A DNA stretch of 64,000 nucleotides, from assembly GCA_038496445.1 (NCBI GenBank), contig JALMLS010000525.1, positions 124,001-188,000 on the forward strand, written 5' to 3'. Made by a program: the position numbers and the translations under genes. Numbering within the stretch: position 1 is the first letter of the stretch; every line of letters begins with the position of its first letter. The notes under the pieces are model-generated. The model was not told the origin of the DNA and made no database searches. It saw only the letters and a program-made list of their open reading frames with translations. Source of the stretch: Trichosphaerium sp. ATCC 40318 (Eukaryota; Discosea; Flabellinia; Trichosidae). Below, piece after piece: positions 36,384 to 48,047 of this stretch.

Positions 36384-37649
36384 TCAGCACAAAGAGATAC
36401 TTTCACAAGCCACTTCTGGAGTGACCTCTGCTTCAACGCTTCTAAAAATAGTTGTAAGCCAAAGATAAAGGAGAAAAAAAAAGAAAAACCATATTTGTCA
36501 CAGTGTCGATGTTATGGACATCGAACTTGCTATCAAATACTTCTGATCTCTACAAAATGTTTCGTACTCGATAAGTTTGCCAATGTAAGCAGTTGTAGTA
36601 ACATACTTGCATTCTTTCTGAAAAGCTTCTGGAAGTCTATCACATACATTCTCAAGCTTATCATGGATATAGTCAACACTGTTGCTTGACGCTACCCACT
36701 TTTCAATGGAAGTAAAAGCTACTTTACAGAAAGAACAAGCTTGGGAGGTAGTATATTTTGGTGTAGCGGTCAAAATAACAGAAGCGTCACACAAGTGCTT
36801 AAGGGTACATTAGCATTCTCGACAATATCAAAAAAAAAACAGAAGCTCGAAAAGTGTATTACGTACGGTCAATGTGCAGATTTTTTTAGAACTGTAATCC
36901 TTTTTGAAGTATGCTATGACCTTCTTGATGTTTTCAACAGTATCAAAAGTTTCACACTACAACACAGTATTAGAACAATTACAACAACAAAAACTAGAAA
37001 AAAAAAGAAAAAAATAGCTGTTTTGGCTTTCGATTGTAAAGCACGTACGACTGCTTTAGCAGACCCAGGAAGAGAATTACATAGCTTAGTAAGAGAATCG
37101 TGTATTTTGGCAATACTAGCATTTTTAGCGGCATATCCTTCAAGTGCGATTACTGCCGTTTCACAGAGTTCGCACTGATATCCAGAAACAGGCTGAAGAT
37201 AAAGTTAGACAGTAGCGGTTGCAAATCGCTTGTTTACCGTTTCTTTACATAAAGCAATACCATTACAGAAGTTTTCAGGCGCAGATTTTCCGTCAGCGAG
37301 AGAGTCAACTACAAGACTACACTAGAAAAAGGCAGTCAGAGAAGACCAAAAAACGTGCTTGAGCTGAACAACATGTATGTTTTGCAAAACACTACGTACA
37401 TAGGCAGCGATTGGAGGTATAAAAGTTTTTTACAACCTAATTCTAGGAGAGAAATAACTACGGCCTTATCAATATGCTCACGGTCGAGAGCTTCTTCTGC
37501 TAGTCTAACGAACTATTGGAAGTTAAACTTGGAAGGAAAAATCTAGAGAAATCTCCAGCACGTACGTCTTCGCATACTTCGCACTCGATTGCATCTTGCG
37601 CAATACAACAGGCCAATAAAGCAATCGTAAAAACAAGGAGGAGCTTCAT
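36384..37649 (-). CDS. Secreted saposin-B-domain protein
   Basis: Starts MKLLLVFTIALLACCIAQDA (signal peptide) then IECEVCEDV. Further exons give saposin-B pieces with the usual cysteine spacing: LAEEALDREHIDKAVVISLL, FCNGIALCKET, GYQCELCETAVIALEGYAAK, KIHDSLTKLCNSLPGSAKAV, ACSFCKVAFTSIEKWVASSN, YIHDKLENVCDRLPEAFQKE, and an end ACESISLC before TGA (TCA at 36384-36386). About three SapB-type domains are present. Saposin-like proteins bind or disrupt lipids in lysosomes, and in amoebae some form pores against bacteria; which applies here is not shown. Several introns, with boundaries in the middle exons approximate. Confidence 0.8.
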
Positions 37650-38406
37650 AGTTTTGGTGTGCACTACGTTTGTGTTAACTAAATTTGACTCTTTTTGCTA
37701 AAAATGCTCCAATAAAAGTGACACCAAAAACACGAATCAAAAGCAACATTTGTAAGTATGTAACACTACAAGTGATTTTGGGGACTTTTTAGAGTTTGAC
37801 GTTTTAAGCGTCTGAAGAAATTGCATGAGAAATTTCTTCTTTTTTTTTTTTTGAGCCTCTTTGCACAATTACGCCATGTCAACTAACCTATTTTTCCTAC
37901 TCTTGGAAATCGTATGTATGCCCGTATTCAGTAAATTCGCAGTGCTACGTTAAATAAACGGTCCTAAAAAGTCTTGCAAAAATACAACGTATTGGTTTCA
38001 GAACGTGGTTCGCAGAATTCCAGACGCTGCCGAATGTCAGAAACCTATGCATGCCAAAGAAAACGTGTTCTTTTTGTGTACTTTTCTTTGTGTTGTTCTA
38101 GCTGGAATTACACGTGTACACATGTTACTTTTCTGAAAAACAAAGACAAAACGTTTTGTGCATCGAAATTTCATTTACAATGATCATTAGGGTTTCAGAT
38201 AATGTCATTATGCATTAACTGACCCCTTTGTATGTACAGTACAGCAACAAGTATATATTTTTTGTTATAAAGGATATTAGCTATTGACACCCTTCACTCC
38301 ACAGTGTCAAAACAATTCCGTTTCTTATTCCTTTTTAAAAATTGTAGTAGTCCTTTGATTTATCAAAGGTCTACAAAGAGCTAACGTAATTACAGAGAAT
38401 GCCTAT
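37650..38406. other. Intergenic gap
   Basis: About 760 bp between two minus-strand genes. It includes a T-run near 37839 and a palindromic TACACGTGTA near 38110. A 69-codon plus-strand frame at 37974-38183 has no splice signals or recognisable motif and is probably chance. The part next to 38406 is the 3' flank of the transporter. Nothing else is seen. Confidence 0.5.
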
Positions 38407-40971
38407 TTACCCCACAAGCAAGCTCTTTGGTACAAATTGCACACAAAGTACAACAAATCCAGTAGCTGCAATGAAAATGTGGAGTGACATTATGAATGGG
38501 TTGATGATACCTTTTTCTTTGTATGTGATTATCAAATGTACCAAGCATGGTAATAAAAACACATACAAGAACCCAACAAGAGCACCAGTAATCCTAGAAA
38601 AAAGGTTAGAAAAAAAAACTTTTGAAGAATTCTTTGCTTTTCTTTTTTTAGGCTTGGTTGTCGCTTACCTTAGTACGTCTCCAATCTTTGGGTAGAACAT
38701 TGCAAACATTGTGCTGATACCAGCAAGTCCAACATTTAATGCTAATACCCAGAAGAATCCTGGATAAGTATTGTTTTTTAAGTATCCATAAAACTGTATC
38801 CTAAAGCGAAAGAATAAGTCACGCTATCTCAAGAAATGACAAAATGATTGTACCTCATAATGTGACAAATAAGCGGATATACAGTTATCAACTGCAAAAG
38901 TAGGCATACACGTGCAATGATAGCACCCTTTTAAATTCGTAAGTTAGTTGGAGGTAACGTTAACGACCAAAAAAGCAAAAAGAAAAAGAGTTTTTTGATG
39001 TGATAAGAACATAGATTGCGTACGATGTTTGTGGTACTGAACATAGTAAGGAAATCTTGGTCAATAGTCACTTCAAAGTTTGCTAGCATAGCAACAATAG
39101 CAACAATACCATATGTACAACCTGATAGTAGAAATGCGATCGATAGATCACGAATATTTTTTTCAGGTTTTTTTTGATCCTTCATAACAGTAATCACCAT
39201 GTTATGCACAAAGAAACTACCAATTATTAATAACATGTACAATGTAATATAGGACTTATACAATTCTTTTATAGTAGTCAACGCACCTTAAGTTGAGAAG
39301 TCCAGCAAGGTAGGAGAACGCAGGATGATACAAAGGTACTTTAGAAATATTTGTAACTTTCTCTGCAAATAACGAAGAATAAATGACGAAGCATGTCACA
39401 TATCCCATAAACGCAATACCAATAGTATTGAATTTAACCTTGTCATAAGATTATAAGCAAAAAAAGAAACAACAACCAAGATGTCAAATTAATAACAAGC
39501 GAGAAATTGGCCCGGCAGTTTTTTTGTCAAGTAATTTTTTTTTCTTTTTTGAATTCCCTGTTACGGGTTCCATAAATTGGGGCCCGCCAGTGGCGTGCCC
39601 ACGGAGCTTGGATTGTAGTTTTCAACTAGCAATGACTATTAATCTGTAGAGACATCATATTATATAGTTACTGCCCCAAGCGCAAAGATGATTTCTGACG
39701 AAAAACCAGAATACAAAATTTGCGTTCAAATAAAAAAAAATGTGGTTTTGTGCCAAAGGCAAAGCGAAAAGAGATAAAAAAAATGACGACTTAAATATTG
39801 TTGTTAAGTCATATACTTGGACGTACCAGTAGAGCGAAGCTTGGCAAGTTAATGATTGGAAACAAAACAAGTAGTACAACAGTTGCAGCCACTTTTTTCA
39901 CCCAAAACTTGGATACAGGCGCAATATCGTGGTTTGAGCCTTCACACTTTGAAACAAAACATCGGACGCCATTTACCTTGATTGACAGTCAGACTAACCT
40001 TCAAAAAGATTATATTTCATCGCACAATATCGAATAGGCTGTCAGTCATCAAAATGTCATAAGCGATAAGCGCACCCAGTAACACCTAAAGGCAATGTAA
40101 GTTTAACACTGTTTTTTTTACAAACTTTTTTTTGGAAGTTTTTTTTTGTTGAGTTACCACTAGCGATGTAATCCACGATACAACTTCTCCCCAACGACCA
40201 AGATGCTGCTTGCAAAGCTCAAAAAATTCTCTTGGCTTTTGAGGATTCTTCAAACCATGCCTAACAATCAAAACACATGTGTACCTGAACATAGGATATT
40301 TAGCCTTATAAAGTAACAAAAACTCACGTACCATGAGATTATACCAATAAAGCAAAGAGTAGCGCAACCCATAACAACGCCAGCTTCTAAAACGGTTTGT
40401 TTAGTTTCTTTGTTAGTTGAGGTACTCTGTACCTTGAAAACCCCATGGAAGAGCAAGAAGTGAGCTTCCCATCATTGTGTTCCTGTAGGCCGACTTTTAA
40501 CTTTTCGGATTTTCTTGCATACCAAATACGCGCTTTCTACGTACCACAGAGAGAATATGGTCACCAAAGACGATTGTTTTCCACTTTTGAAAGGTATCAA
40601 CAAATCTGTTGGTACAACATGTGCTGGAGGTTGTAGCTCTATGCCACCTCCGTTTTGTTGCGTAGCGTGAGCGCTATAAGTGTTACATTTTTTGAAAATA
40701 GAAACTAATGCTAAAAAAACATGCTAACAGGTGCAGTTAATAGCTACACGCACCTGATTTTTTCATAATACTTTAATCTGTAAAACAATTCAGATTTTCG
40801 CTCAGGAACAAAGGGCTGGCGCTCTTTCTCCTCTACGACATGTTTTTTGGCCTTTTTCTTACTTGACTTCTTTTTTTTCGTTTCCGCAACAAAACGGACT
40901 TTCGTGCCAGTTTGTATGCTAGAATTAGCGTAGTTGTCATCTAGTAAGCCATCGAGCTCCCCGTCACTCAT
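38407..40971 (-). CDS. Amino-acid transporter, AAAP/SLC38 type
   Basis: N-terminus is soluble and basic: MSDGELDGLLDDNYANSSIQ, then KKKKSSKKKAKKHVVEEKE. The membrane part opens with the family pattern NTMMGSSLLALPWGFQEAG, then VMGCATLCFIGIISW, VVLLVLFPIINLPSFALL, IGIAFMGYVTCFVIYSSL, HNMVITVMKDQKKPEKNIRD (the conserved H...MK.P block), LSIAFLLSGCTYGIVAIVAM, and a last pair ending FVPKSLLVG with TAA at 38407-38409. About ten or eleven membrane helices are expected. The family moves neutral or cationic amino acids with Na+ or H+; SLC38A9-like lysosomal sensors also have soluble N-termini, but that link is inference. One intron (39439-39826, about 388 nt) is far longer than the rest. Confidence 0.85.
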
Positions 40972-41102
40972 TACGCAAACCAGGTGGTAATTTAATCGAA
41001 AGAAAAAAATTGAATTGTTTACAATGCGCCGATGAGAAGCTTTAGGCGCACTGTCGTCGCAGTAGCTGATCGCATCGCGAAAAATACCTCGCCTGAAACA
41101 GC

Positions 41103-42322
41103 ATGGCATGTAAAGCGTGTAGCAAGCACGTTATTGCCTAAACACAATTTTGGTGACCGTACGTCACACTATTAAGCTTTTGAGTGTTAAAACAAAAATT
41201 ATTTTCAATTGACAACTTATTAGTGTGGAATTACCGTCATTGGTTCGGCCCAGCTCCTACTAAAACAGTATTGGACTTTAACGACAAAGTTTCCTTTGAT
41301 AATTGGAGAGTGGTAACTGATGACATTGTTGGAGGTTGCAAGCCAATTCCGTGCGTTTCTGATACATTATAGGTGAATCTGTTGCTTCTCTTCAACAAAC
41401 AAAGAATCCTGTTGGAGAAAACAACCATTTGGTGTTTGAAGGTGACATATCAACCAAAACGCCACCAAAGATGGATAGAAGCGGATTTGCATGTATTCAA
41501 TCCCCTGTACGTTGTTATGACATGTCAAGACGATTGTGAACTTACTGGCAATTACCAAACAGATTTATTGGCCTTATGTAGATCTAGACGGCTATGATGC
41601 TTTAGAAATACGCCTCAAATCGGTAAATGACGAGTCTAAATTGTATTTTATTGATGTTCGTGTTTAGGATGGCAGGATCTACACTGCGCAGCTGAAAACA
41701 GCTGGGTTCGCTGAGGAATTTGAGACGCTTTATCAGATGATTATGCCACCTGTACCACCTGGCACTTGGACAACAGTAGTTGTAAGGCTTTTTTTTATTA
41801 TCATTATTATTGTGGCCAAGCTGCAGAGCTAAGAGGTGTACCTAGCTTCCATTTGACAGGTTTCTATTCACGCGTGATGGTTGGTGGTCTCCACTTGCTC
41901 AAGAGCCACCTGATGCTACAAAAATAGAGCGAATAGGTTTTTTACAAGCACAAAACAAAGATGGGCCTTTCCGCTTGGAAATACGTAAGTCCAACAAAGA
42001 GAAAACATGCTGAATCCTTACTTCTTTCTCAACTAATCACGTGCTTTCTGTAGAGAGTATACGTGCCATACAAAATTGGAGGCGAAAACAGAAGCGTAGA
42101 TACACAATAGAAGTACCTGGAAATCCGCAAGGAAGTCAGTGGGTTGATTGGGGAGAACAACCTATGTATTACGGATCGGATAAATTAGACATTTCCTTAC
42201 ACACCTCTGGCACTCAGACTGAGTATGACACACCGGAGCCAAATGCTACTACAGAAGCTGGTGAACAAGTTGATCAAACAGAAGAGGAAGGAAAGGCCAA
42301 GGCTGATGACAAGACGGCGTAA
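41103..42322 (+). CDS. NDUFAF1: CIA30 family complex I assembly factor (NDUFAF1)
   Basis: Mitochondrial factor needed to assemble the membrane arm of respiratory complex I. Seen: LDFNDKVSFDNWRVVTDDIV then GG, the CIA30 opening; LVFEGDISTKTPPK; RSGFACIQSP; LDGYDALEIRLKSDGRIYTA; WTTVVV; and ATKIERIGFLQAQNKDGPFR then LEI, the closing block. An acidic tail follows (EEEGKAKADDKTA) to TAA at 42320-42322. The start is inferred: ATG at 41103 joins through a GTAAAG donor to give MALLKQKLFSIDNLLVWNYR, a plausible mitochondrial leader, because the main first exon lacks an ATG. Divergent from the transporter with about 130 bp between starts. Confidence 0.85.
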
Positions 42323-42568
42323 AAAAAAGAAAAAGAAAAAGCCTGTCATGGTGACTTCTTTTTTTTCTTTCTTGTACATTTTTTTTTTTCAATACGCTCG
42401 ACACCCAAATGCACTGTTACGGTATAATTTTCTTACGTTAATTGAACCAACGTCATTCCTTTGTGGGTTTAAATTGGTTGGTCTGTTATACAAGCGTTTT
42501 CTTTACAAGCGTTTGTTTTTTATCAAAAAATAAGGGTCGTTTAAGTTGGTTGTGAGCGTCTGTTAGTT

Positions 42569-42775
42569 TTATACGGTGAGGAATGTCTGTTTCTTTTCTG
42601 CCTGCCAAACCCAACACCATCTGAACAAACAACCTGCGAAACATACTGCATAACCAGCAGCAGCGAATAACAAGGTAGCGTTGTAATCCTTGAAGTGTTG
42701 CTCATCGTCTTCTGCAGGTGGTTTTTGTTCGCCATTCACCGCTCCGTACTTTGCTGGATACTCTAGTAGCGCCAT
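42569..42775 (-). CDS. Small single-pass membrane protein, 68 aa
   Basis: One exon: MALLEYPAKYGAVNGEQKPP, then an acidic linker EDDEQHFKDYNA and one hydrophobic helix TLLFAAAGYAVCFAGCLF ending in Trp/Cys-rich RWCWVWQAEKK. Size and layout resemble small subunits of mitochondrial or ER complexes, but no family is recognised. It lies tail-to-tail with NDUFAF1 and divergent from the P5A ATPase. Confidence 0.5.
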   Translation of the reverse strand: MALLEYPAKYGAVNGEQKPPAEDDEQHFKDYNATLLFAAAGYAVCFAGCLFRWCWVWQAEKKQTFLTV

Positions 42776-43099
42776 TACGACCTATCAAGTCAGTATTGTA
42801 TTTAATTATTTAGTGACTTGTTGACGCACCAACATCACTACTGCGCATAGAGAGAAAATAAAGTAGCAGAACGCGCCTAGTTTGTATTTTAGAATGCGCG
42901 TGGTTAAATAACTACGTACAGCTCTTGGTAGGTGGGAGACACAACAATACCATAGTGTCTAGTGAGGTTTTTAGTATTTGTGGGGTTGAAAAATCGACGG
43001 AACAAGCCAAATTATTTTGAGCTGAATTTTCCCAGAGCAATGTTAAGGCATGGTGTTGCTGAGCACTTATTGGAGTAAAAAGCACCACAGACCAGTTTA
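42776..43099. other. Divergent promoter gap
   Basis: About 320 bp between the small membrane-protein gene and the P5A ATPase start. No coding frame, RNA or repeat is seen. Confidence 0.5.
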
Positions 43100-46000
43100 A
43101 TGACAGCGTGGATAGCGCCGTCGAAGTCAATTCGCTATGTCAATCTGTACCAGGCGAGGTGGCTGCCATTTCGATTGACAATCCTCCCATTTGTATTATT
43201 TTATGTGGCGGCTATTGTAGGGTATTTTACAGACCCAGAGCGAGTTCAAATATATTTCTACGCTCTACCTGTGATTGTGGTATTGCAAGTGTTGTCATTC
43301 CTTTTCTCAATATGGTCTGTATCGTTTGAATGCTTTGTTAATTACAGCGGGGCACGTCGTTTCGTATTCACTGTAAAATACTAATATCTTGCAGGTAAGT
43401 AGCTTGGCGCGCGCCACATGCGTAAAGGTAGTGCCTTTCAGTCACAAAGGGTCCGTAGCGCGATGTGAAATTGAAACAAAGGTACATCGTTGCTATTCCT
43501 CTTCACCAAGGTAATTAGGTTACTGACAACTCATTTAGGATGATCAAACATGGTTTGTATACCAAAAACGTAAATTCTTATTTGACACGGACGCTGGTGT
43601 CTTCCGAAAGCTACAACTGCCTGTTAAGCATAAATTCGACTTTTACAAGCAAGCTAGAGGTTATGGCACCGAGACAATCGTCAACCAGGCAAAACAACAA
43701 TGGGGACCTAACCAGTACGTACAATAGTACTTATGACATCCCTACATAGCCTCGCCACGTGGCGCAGGAACCTAAACGGCTTGACTTTTTTTTATGATAA
43801 ACGTGTTTTATTCAAATAACTTATGTTCTTTCGTCCTATCCTAGGTTCGATATTCCAATGCCTACTTTCCTTGATTTGTATAAGGAGCAAGCTGTTCAAC
43901 CGTTCTTTGTATTTCAACTATTTTGCGTATTGCTGTGGTGTTTGGATGAATACTGGTGCGTCTTGATAGAAATGCTTACAGAATTTTTTTTTTTTCGTCT
44001 TAGATTCCTACCTGTCAAGTTTGTTATTCATCCTCTTTAGGTATTACAGTATAATGACATTGGTCTTGCTATTGATTTTTGAGTCTACAGTTGTTCATAC
44101 AGTGCGTAGGAATTGAGTATTTTTTGTTCTGTTTATTTATCACAATCCATTTGGAATAAAAAATTCTGATATTTTGGTTTTAGCGTCTAAAAAATCTAAA
44201 ATCGCTGAGAAGCATGAAGATTTCTCACTATACAGTTGATGTTTATAGATGTGGTAGATGGAAGAAGATATCAACAGATCAAGTAGTACCAGGTGACATT
44301 TGTGCATTAAGAGAACGAGGTACGTCAGTGACAGCAATTCTAAAGAGTAAAAAAAAAAAGGATAATACCTTATGTATGTCATTTAGGCATAGTAATGCCA
44401 TTCGATGCACTTGTCCTCACGGGCTCAGCAGTGGCCAATGAAGCCATGTTGACAGGAGAATCAACACCACAAAGAAAGGAACCAATTGAGACAAGACGTG
44501 GTGATGAACAGTTCTCTATAAAGACAGATCCTCATCATGTATTGTTTGGTGGTACAAAACTAATGCAAGCGTTGGGTGTATCAAACAAAGGTAATGATGG
44601 AGAAGACAATGACTTAGTGATTCGAGATGGATGTGTAGTATTTGTATTAAGAACAGGCTTTCACACATCTCAGGTAAGCTCTTATTGTCATACAATAAAG
44701 GGTATGCTAATTGTATATTAGGGTAACTTGGTGAGAACGATTCTCTTCTCCACCACTCGTGTTACCGAGAACAATGTTGAAAGCTTTTTGTTTATTGGCT
44801 TTTTGTTAATATTCGCTTTGTGTGCATCTGCCTATGTTCTTGTTAAAGGTACGACTATATTGTTCTACTAGATCATGTGTTTTGTGCGTGTGAATGCTTA
44901 CATTGGTGTTTAGGACTTGAGGATGAAAATCGTGATCGTTGGAAGCTCATGTTAAATTGCACTCTCATTATAACATCAGTTGTCCCTCCAGAACTCCCTA
45001 TGGAGCTCTCATTGGCAGTAAACACTTCCCTATTACGCCTAGCTAAGTTAAAGGTGAGTCAGCCATTTTTATAAACATATCTTCTATTAGAAGGTTGTTG
45101 GTTAAAATTGTTTGTTTTCTAGATTTTTTGTACTGAACCGTTCCGGATTACATTTGGAGGAAAAGTGAGTACTTGTTGCTTTGATAAGACTGGAACTTTG
45201 ACGACAGAGCATCTCATCTTGAAGGGTATTGTAACTGCAGGTGAACGTAAGATTATGCCAACACACGCTGCTGAAGCAGACGCTCGACTCATCATGAGTG
45301 GCTGTCATTCTATAGGTACACAGTCTTACACCTCTTTCGTTATTTCCTAAGTTAGTTTATAGTTCGTCTCAACAATAGTAACGTCGGTGACCCTATGGAG
45401 CTCGCAGCTTTGGGTGGATCTAATATGAACATGACAAGCAATGATACCATTTCTTCTAATACTGGAAAGAAGTATAGGATATACCATCGTTTTGCTTTTA
45501 AATCAACATTGAAACGTATGGCAACAATTGTTGCTGAAGAGAAATCAGGAGATAAAAAGATTCATGTTCTCTTAAAAGGTGCCCCAGAAACTGTTAGAGG
45601 TTTCCTCCAAGATGTACGTCATTACAGGTTTTTATTACCCCAATGGGTGCAGTACAAGTTCAGACTGACTGTTTCTTTAGATACCAGAAGAGTACGATGC
45701 TACTTACAAGTACTTTGCTAGAAATGGAGCACGTGTTATTGCTCTTGCTCATAAAGAGTTAACAGGGTGGAAATCTTCTTTGCATGATTTGAAACATATT
45801 GACAGGGATGATGCTGAAGAAAATCTTGTATTCGCTGGATTCTTATTATTCGAGTGCCCTCTTAAGCCAGACTCTGCTAGCGCCATTATGAAGTTGAAGC
45901 GTTCAGCACATAAAGTTGTAATGATTACAGGAGATAACGCCTTGACGGCTTGCTATGTTGCTAAAACGCTCTCTATGGCATCTAAATTATTCCTTACACT

Positions 46001-47931
46001 TTCTGTGAATGGTTACGGAGATATTGAATGGGTTGCTGTTGACGAGTCAGTAACGTTTGATTTTGATGAAAAAGAGGTAGAAAAATTAAGGTAACCTGTC
46101 AAGTTTTTTCATTTTCTGACAATCACCTCATTAACCGTGCCATTTTTTAGTGAAGAATATGCTCTATGTGTTACAGGGAAGGCTATGAAAAAACTTGTAG
46201 AAGACGGTATTACCCTCAAACCAAAATTCTACACTCATCCTGTGGTACTTAATTTCTATATAAGTTGAATTGCTTTGTTAGTAATGTTTTTTTTAAGGTT
46301 TGGGCTAGAAGCTCTCCAGCTCAAAAACAAGTCATCCTCGCTCAACTCAAAGCTGCTGGTCAATCAACACTCATGTGTGGAGATGGTACCAACGATGTTG
46401 GTGCACTAAAACAAGCAGATGTTGGTACGTTATACTAATTGCAGTTTATTTTGATTACTTGTTTAAAAATTATGGTTCAAACTCCTAACAAATATGTAGG
46501 TGTCGCTGTAATGAATCAAGCTGGTTATACTGATCCTAAGAAGAAACAGAAACTACAAGCCAAGAAAGAAGCAGCCAAACGAACTCTTACTAAAGATACA
46601 TCAAGAAGACCAAAAGGTTCAAGACGTGGAGGCTCTACTAGAGAAGTATGTTTTCGGGTTTTATCTCTAAAATCAAGTTTCCTTATTAATACCTTATTAA
46701 CCTATCTCAAGAAAGCACAAAAACCAATATCAGCTGGTAAAGCAAGAAAGCTCAACCAATGGAGGGCAAAGATGGAAGAAATGGCGAAAGACATGGAAAA
46801 AGATGATGTTACTGTTGTAAAACTTGGTGATGCCTCTATTGCTTCTCCTTTTACCAGCAAGAGCTCTTCAATCATGCCTAGTACGTCGCTTTTTACTATA
46901 GTTTAAATTATACTAACAAATACATGTCAGTTACGGATATTATTCGTCAAGGTCGTTGCACGCTCGTCACCACAATACAAATGTTCAAAATCCTTGCACT
47001 TAACTGTCTTATTTTGGCCTATGGTCTTTCTGTGCTGTACCTTGATGGTATTAAGCCAGGTGATACGTACGTACACAACTATACATCAACAAACGTGATA
47101 CACGTGTTTTACTGACTGAGAAAACGTTTAGCCAAGCAACTGTTGGTGCTCTTTTGACTGCCATTACTTTCTTGTTTATTTCTCGATCTGAAGTACGTCT
47201 TGTGTTCTGTGCACGTGTTTTTTTTATTTTGTTAACAAATGTTATTTTTCTAGCCGCTAGCTAAACTTTCAAAACAAAGACCTGTTACTCATGTATTTTG
47301 TCCGTATATGCTTATTTCTATACTTGGTCAGTTTTTGATTCATTTGGCTGTACTCATATTTGCCGTTTCTGGAGCACAGAGTTTACAGCAAGAGTACGAC
47401 ACTTTCAATGACTATAGTGTTTTTTTTGTTGACTTTTTCTGGATTAAAGGAAAGCTGATCCTGAAGCTGATTTTAAACCTGATATTGTCAACTCTGCTGT
47501 ATTTTTGATTTCAATGGCAATGCAAACTGTTACTTTTGCAGTAAACTACGAGGTAACAAAAAACTTTTTTGTACCTTTTGAAATCAAATTTTTTTTTATA
47601 GGGTCATCCTTTCATGCAATCTCTACAAGAAAATAAAGGTTTAGCATATTGTTTGGGTGGATCTGCTGTATTCACTGTTATTACTACACTACAACTAATT
47701 CCTGAAATATCAGAACAGTTTGAGCTTGTAGAACTCCCTATTGAGGTATGACGTGTCACGTTTTATTTTTTACTTTTATTTACAAATTACTCTTGGTGTT
47801 GTTGTTGCTGTTGTTGTTGTTAACTCTATTTCAAACAGTTCCGTTTGGCTCTTGTTGGAGCTATGGTGTTCGATGCATTTGGATGTTATGGATGGGAGAA
47901 ACTCTCAGCATATCTATTGAAGCCAAAATAA
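43100..47931 (+). CDS. ATP13A1: P5A-type P-ATPase (ATP13A1/Spf1), ER transmembrane-helix dislocase
   Basis: Starts [20 protein letters not shown] with N-terminal helices ([15 protein letters not shown]). Core motifs in order: [12 protein letters not shown] (actuator), [20 protein letters not shown] (P5A signature in M4), [13 protein letters not shown] (phosphorylated Asp), [10 protein letters not shown] (nucleotide domain), [58 protein letters not shown] and [19 protein letters not shown]. It ends [13 protein letters not shown] with TAA at 47929-47931. The family removes misinserted helices from the ER membrane. A Lys-rich insert precedes the [11 protein letters not shown] block, as is normal for P5A. 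More than 20 introns. No missing catalytic residue is seen. Confidence 0.95.
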
Positions 47932-48047
47932 AAAAAGTGTGAATCGATTCATACGAAAGATTAAAATAAAATCATTTTTTCTCTACCAATCCAAAAAAAC
48001 AGTGTTTTGCTTCTTGTACACTCTCCTCCAAAAAACCACTTTACTCA

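Noticed and set aside
41367-41558. Minus-strand frame within NDUFAF1
   Set aside because: Overlaps conserved CIA30 coding on the other strand and has no motif.
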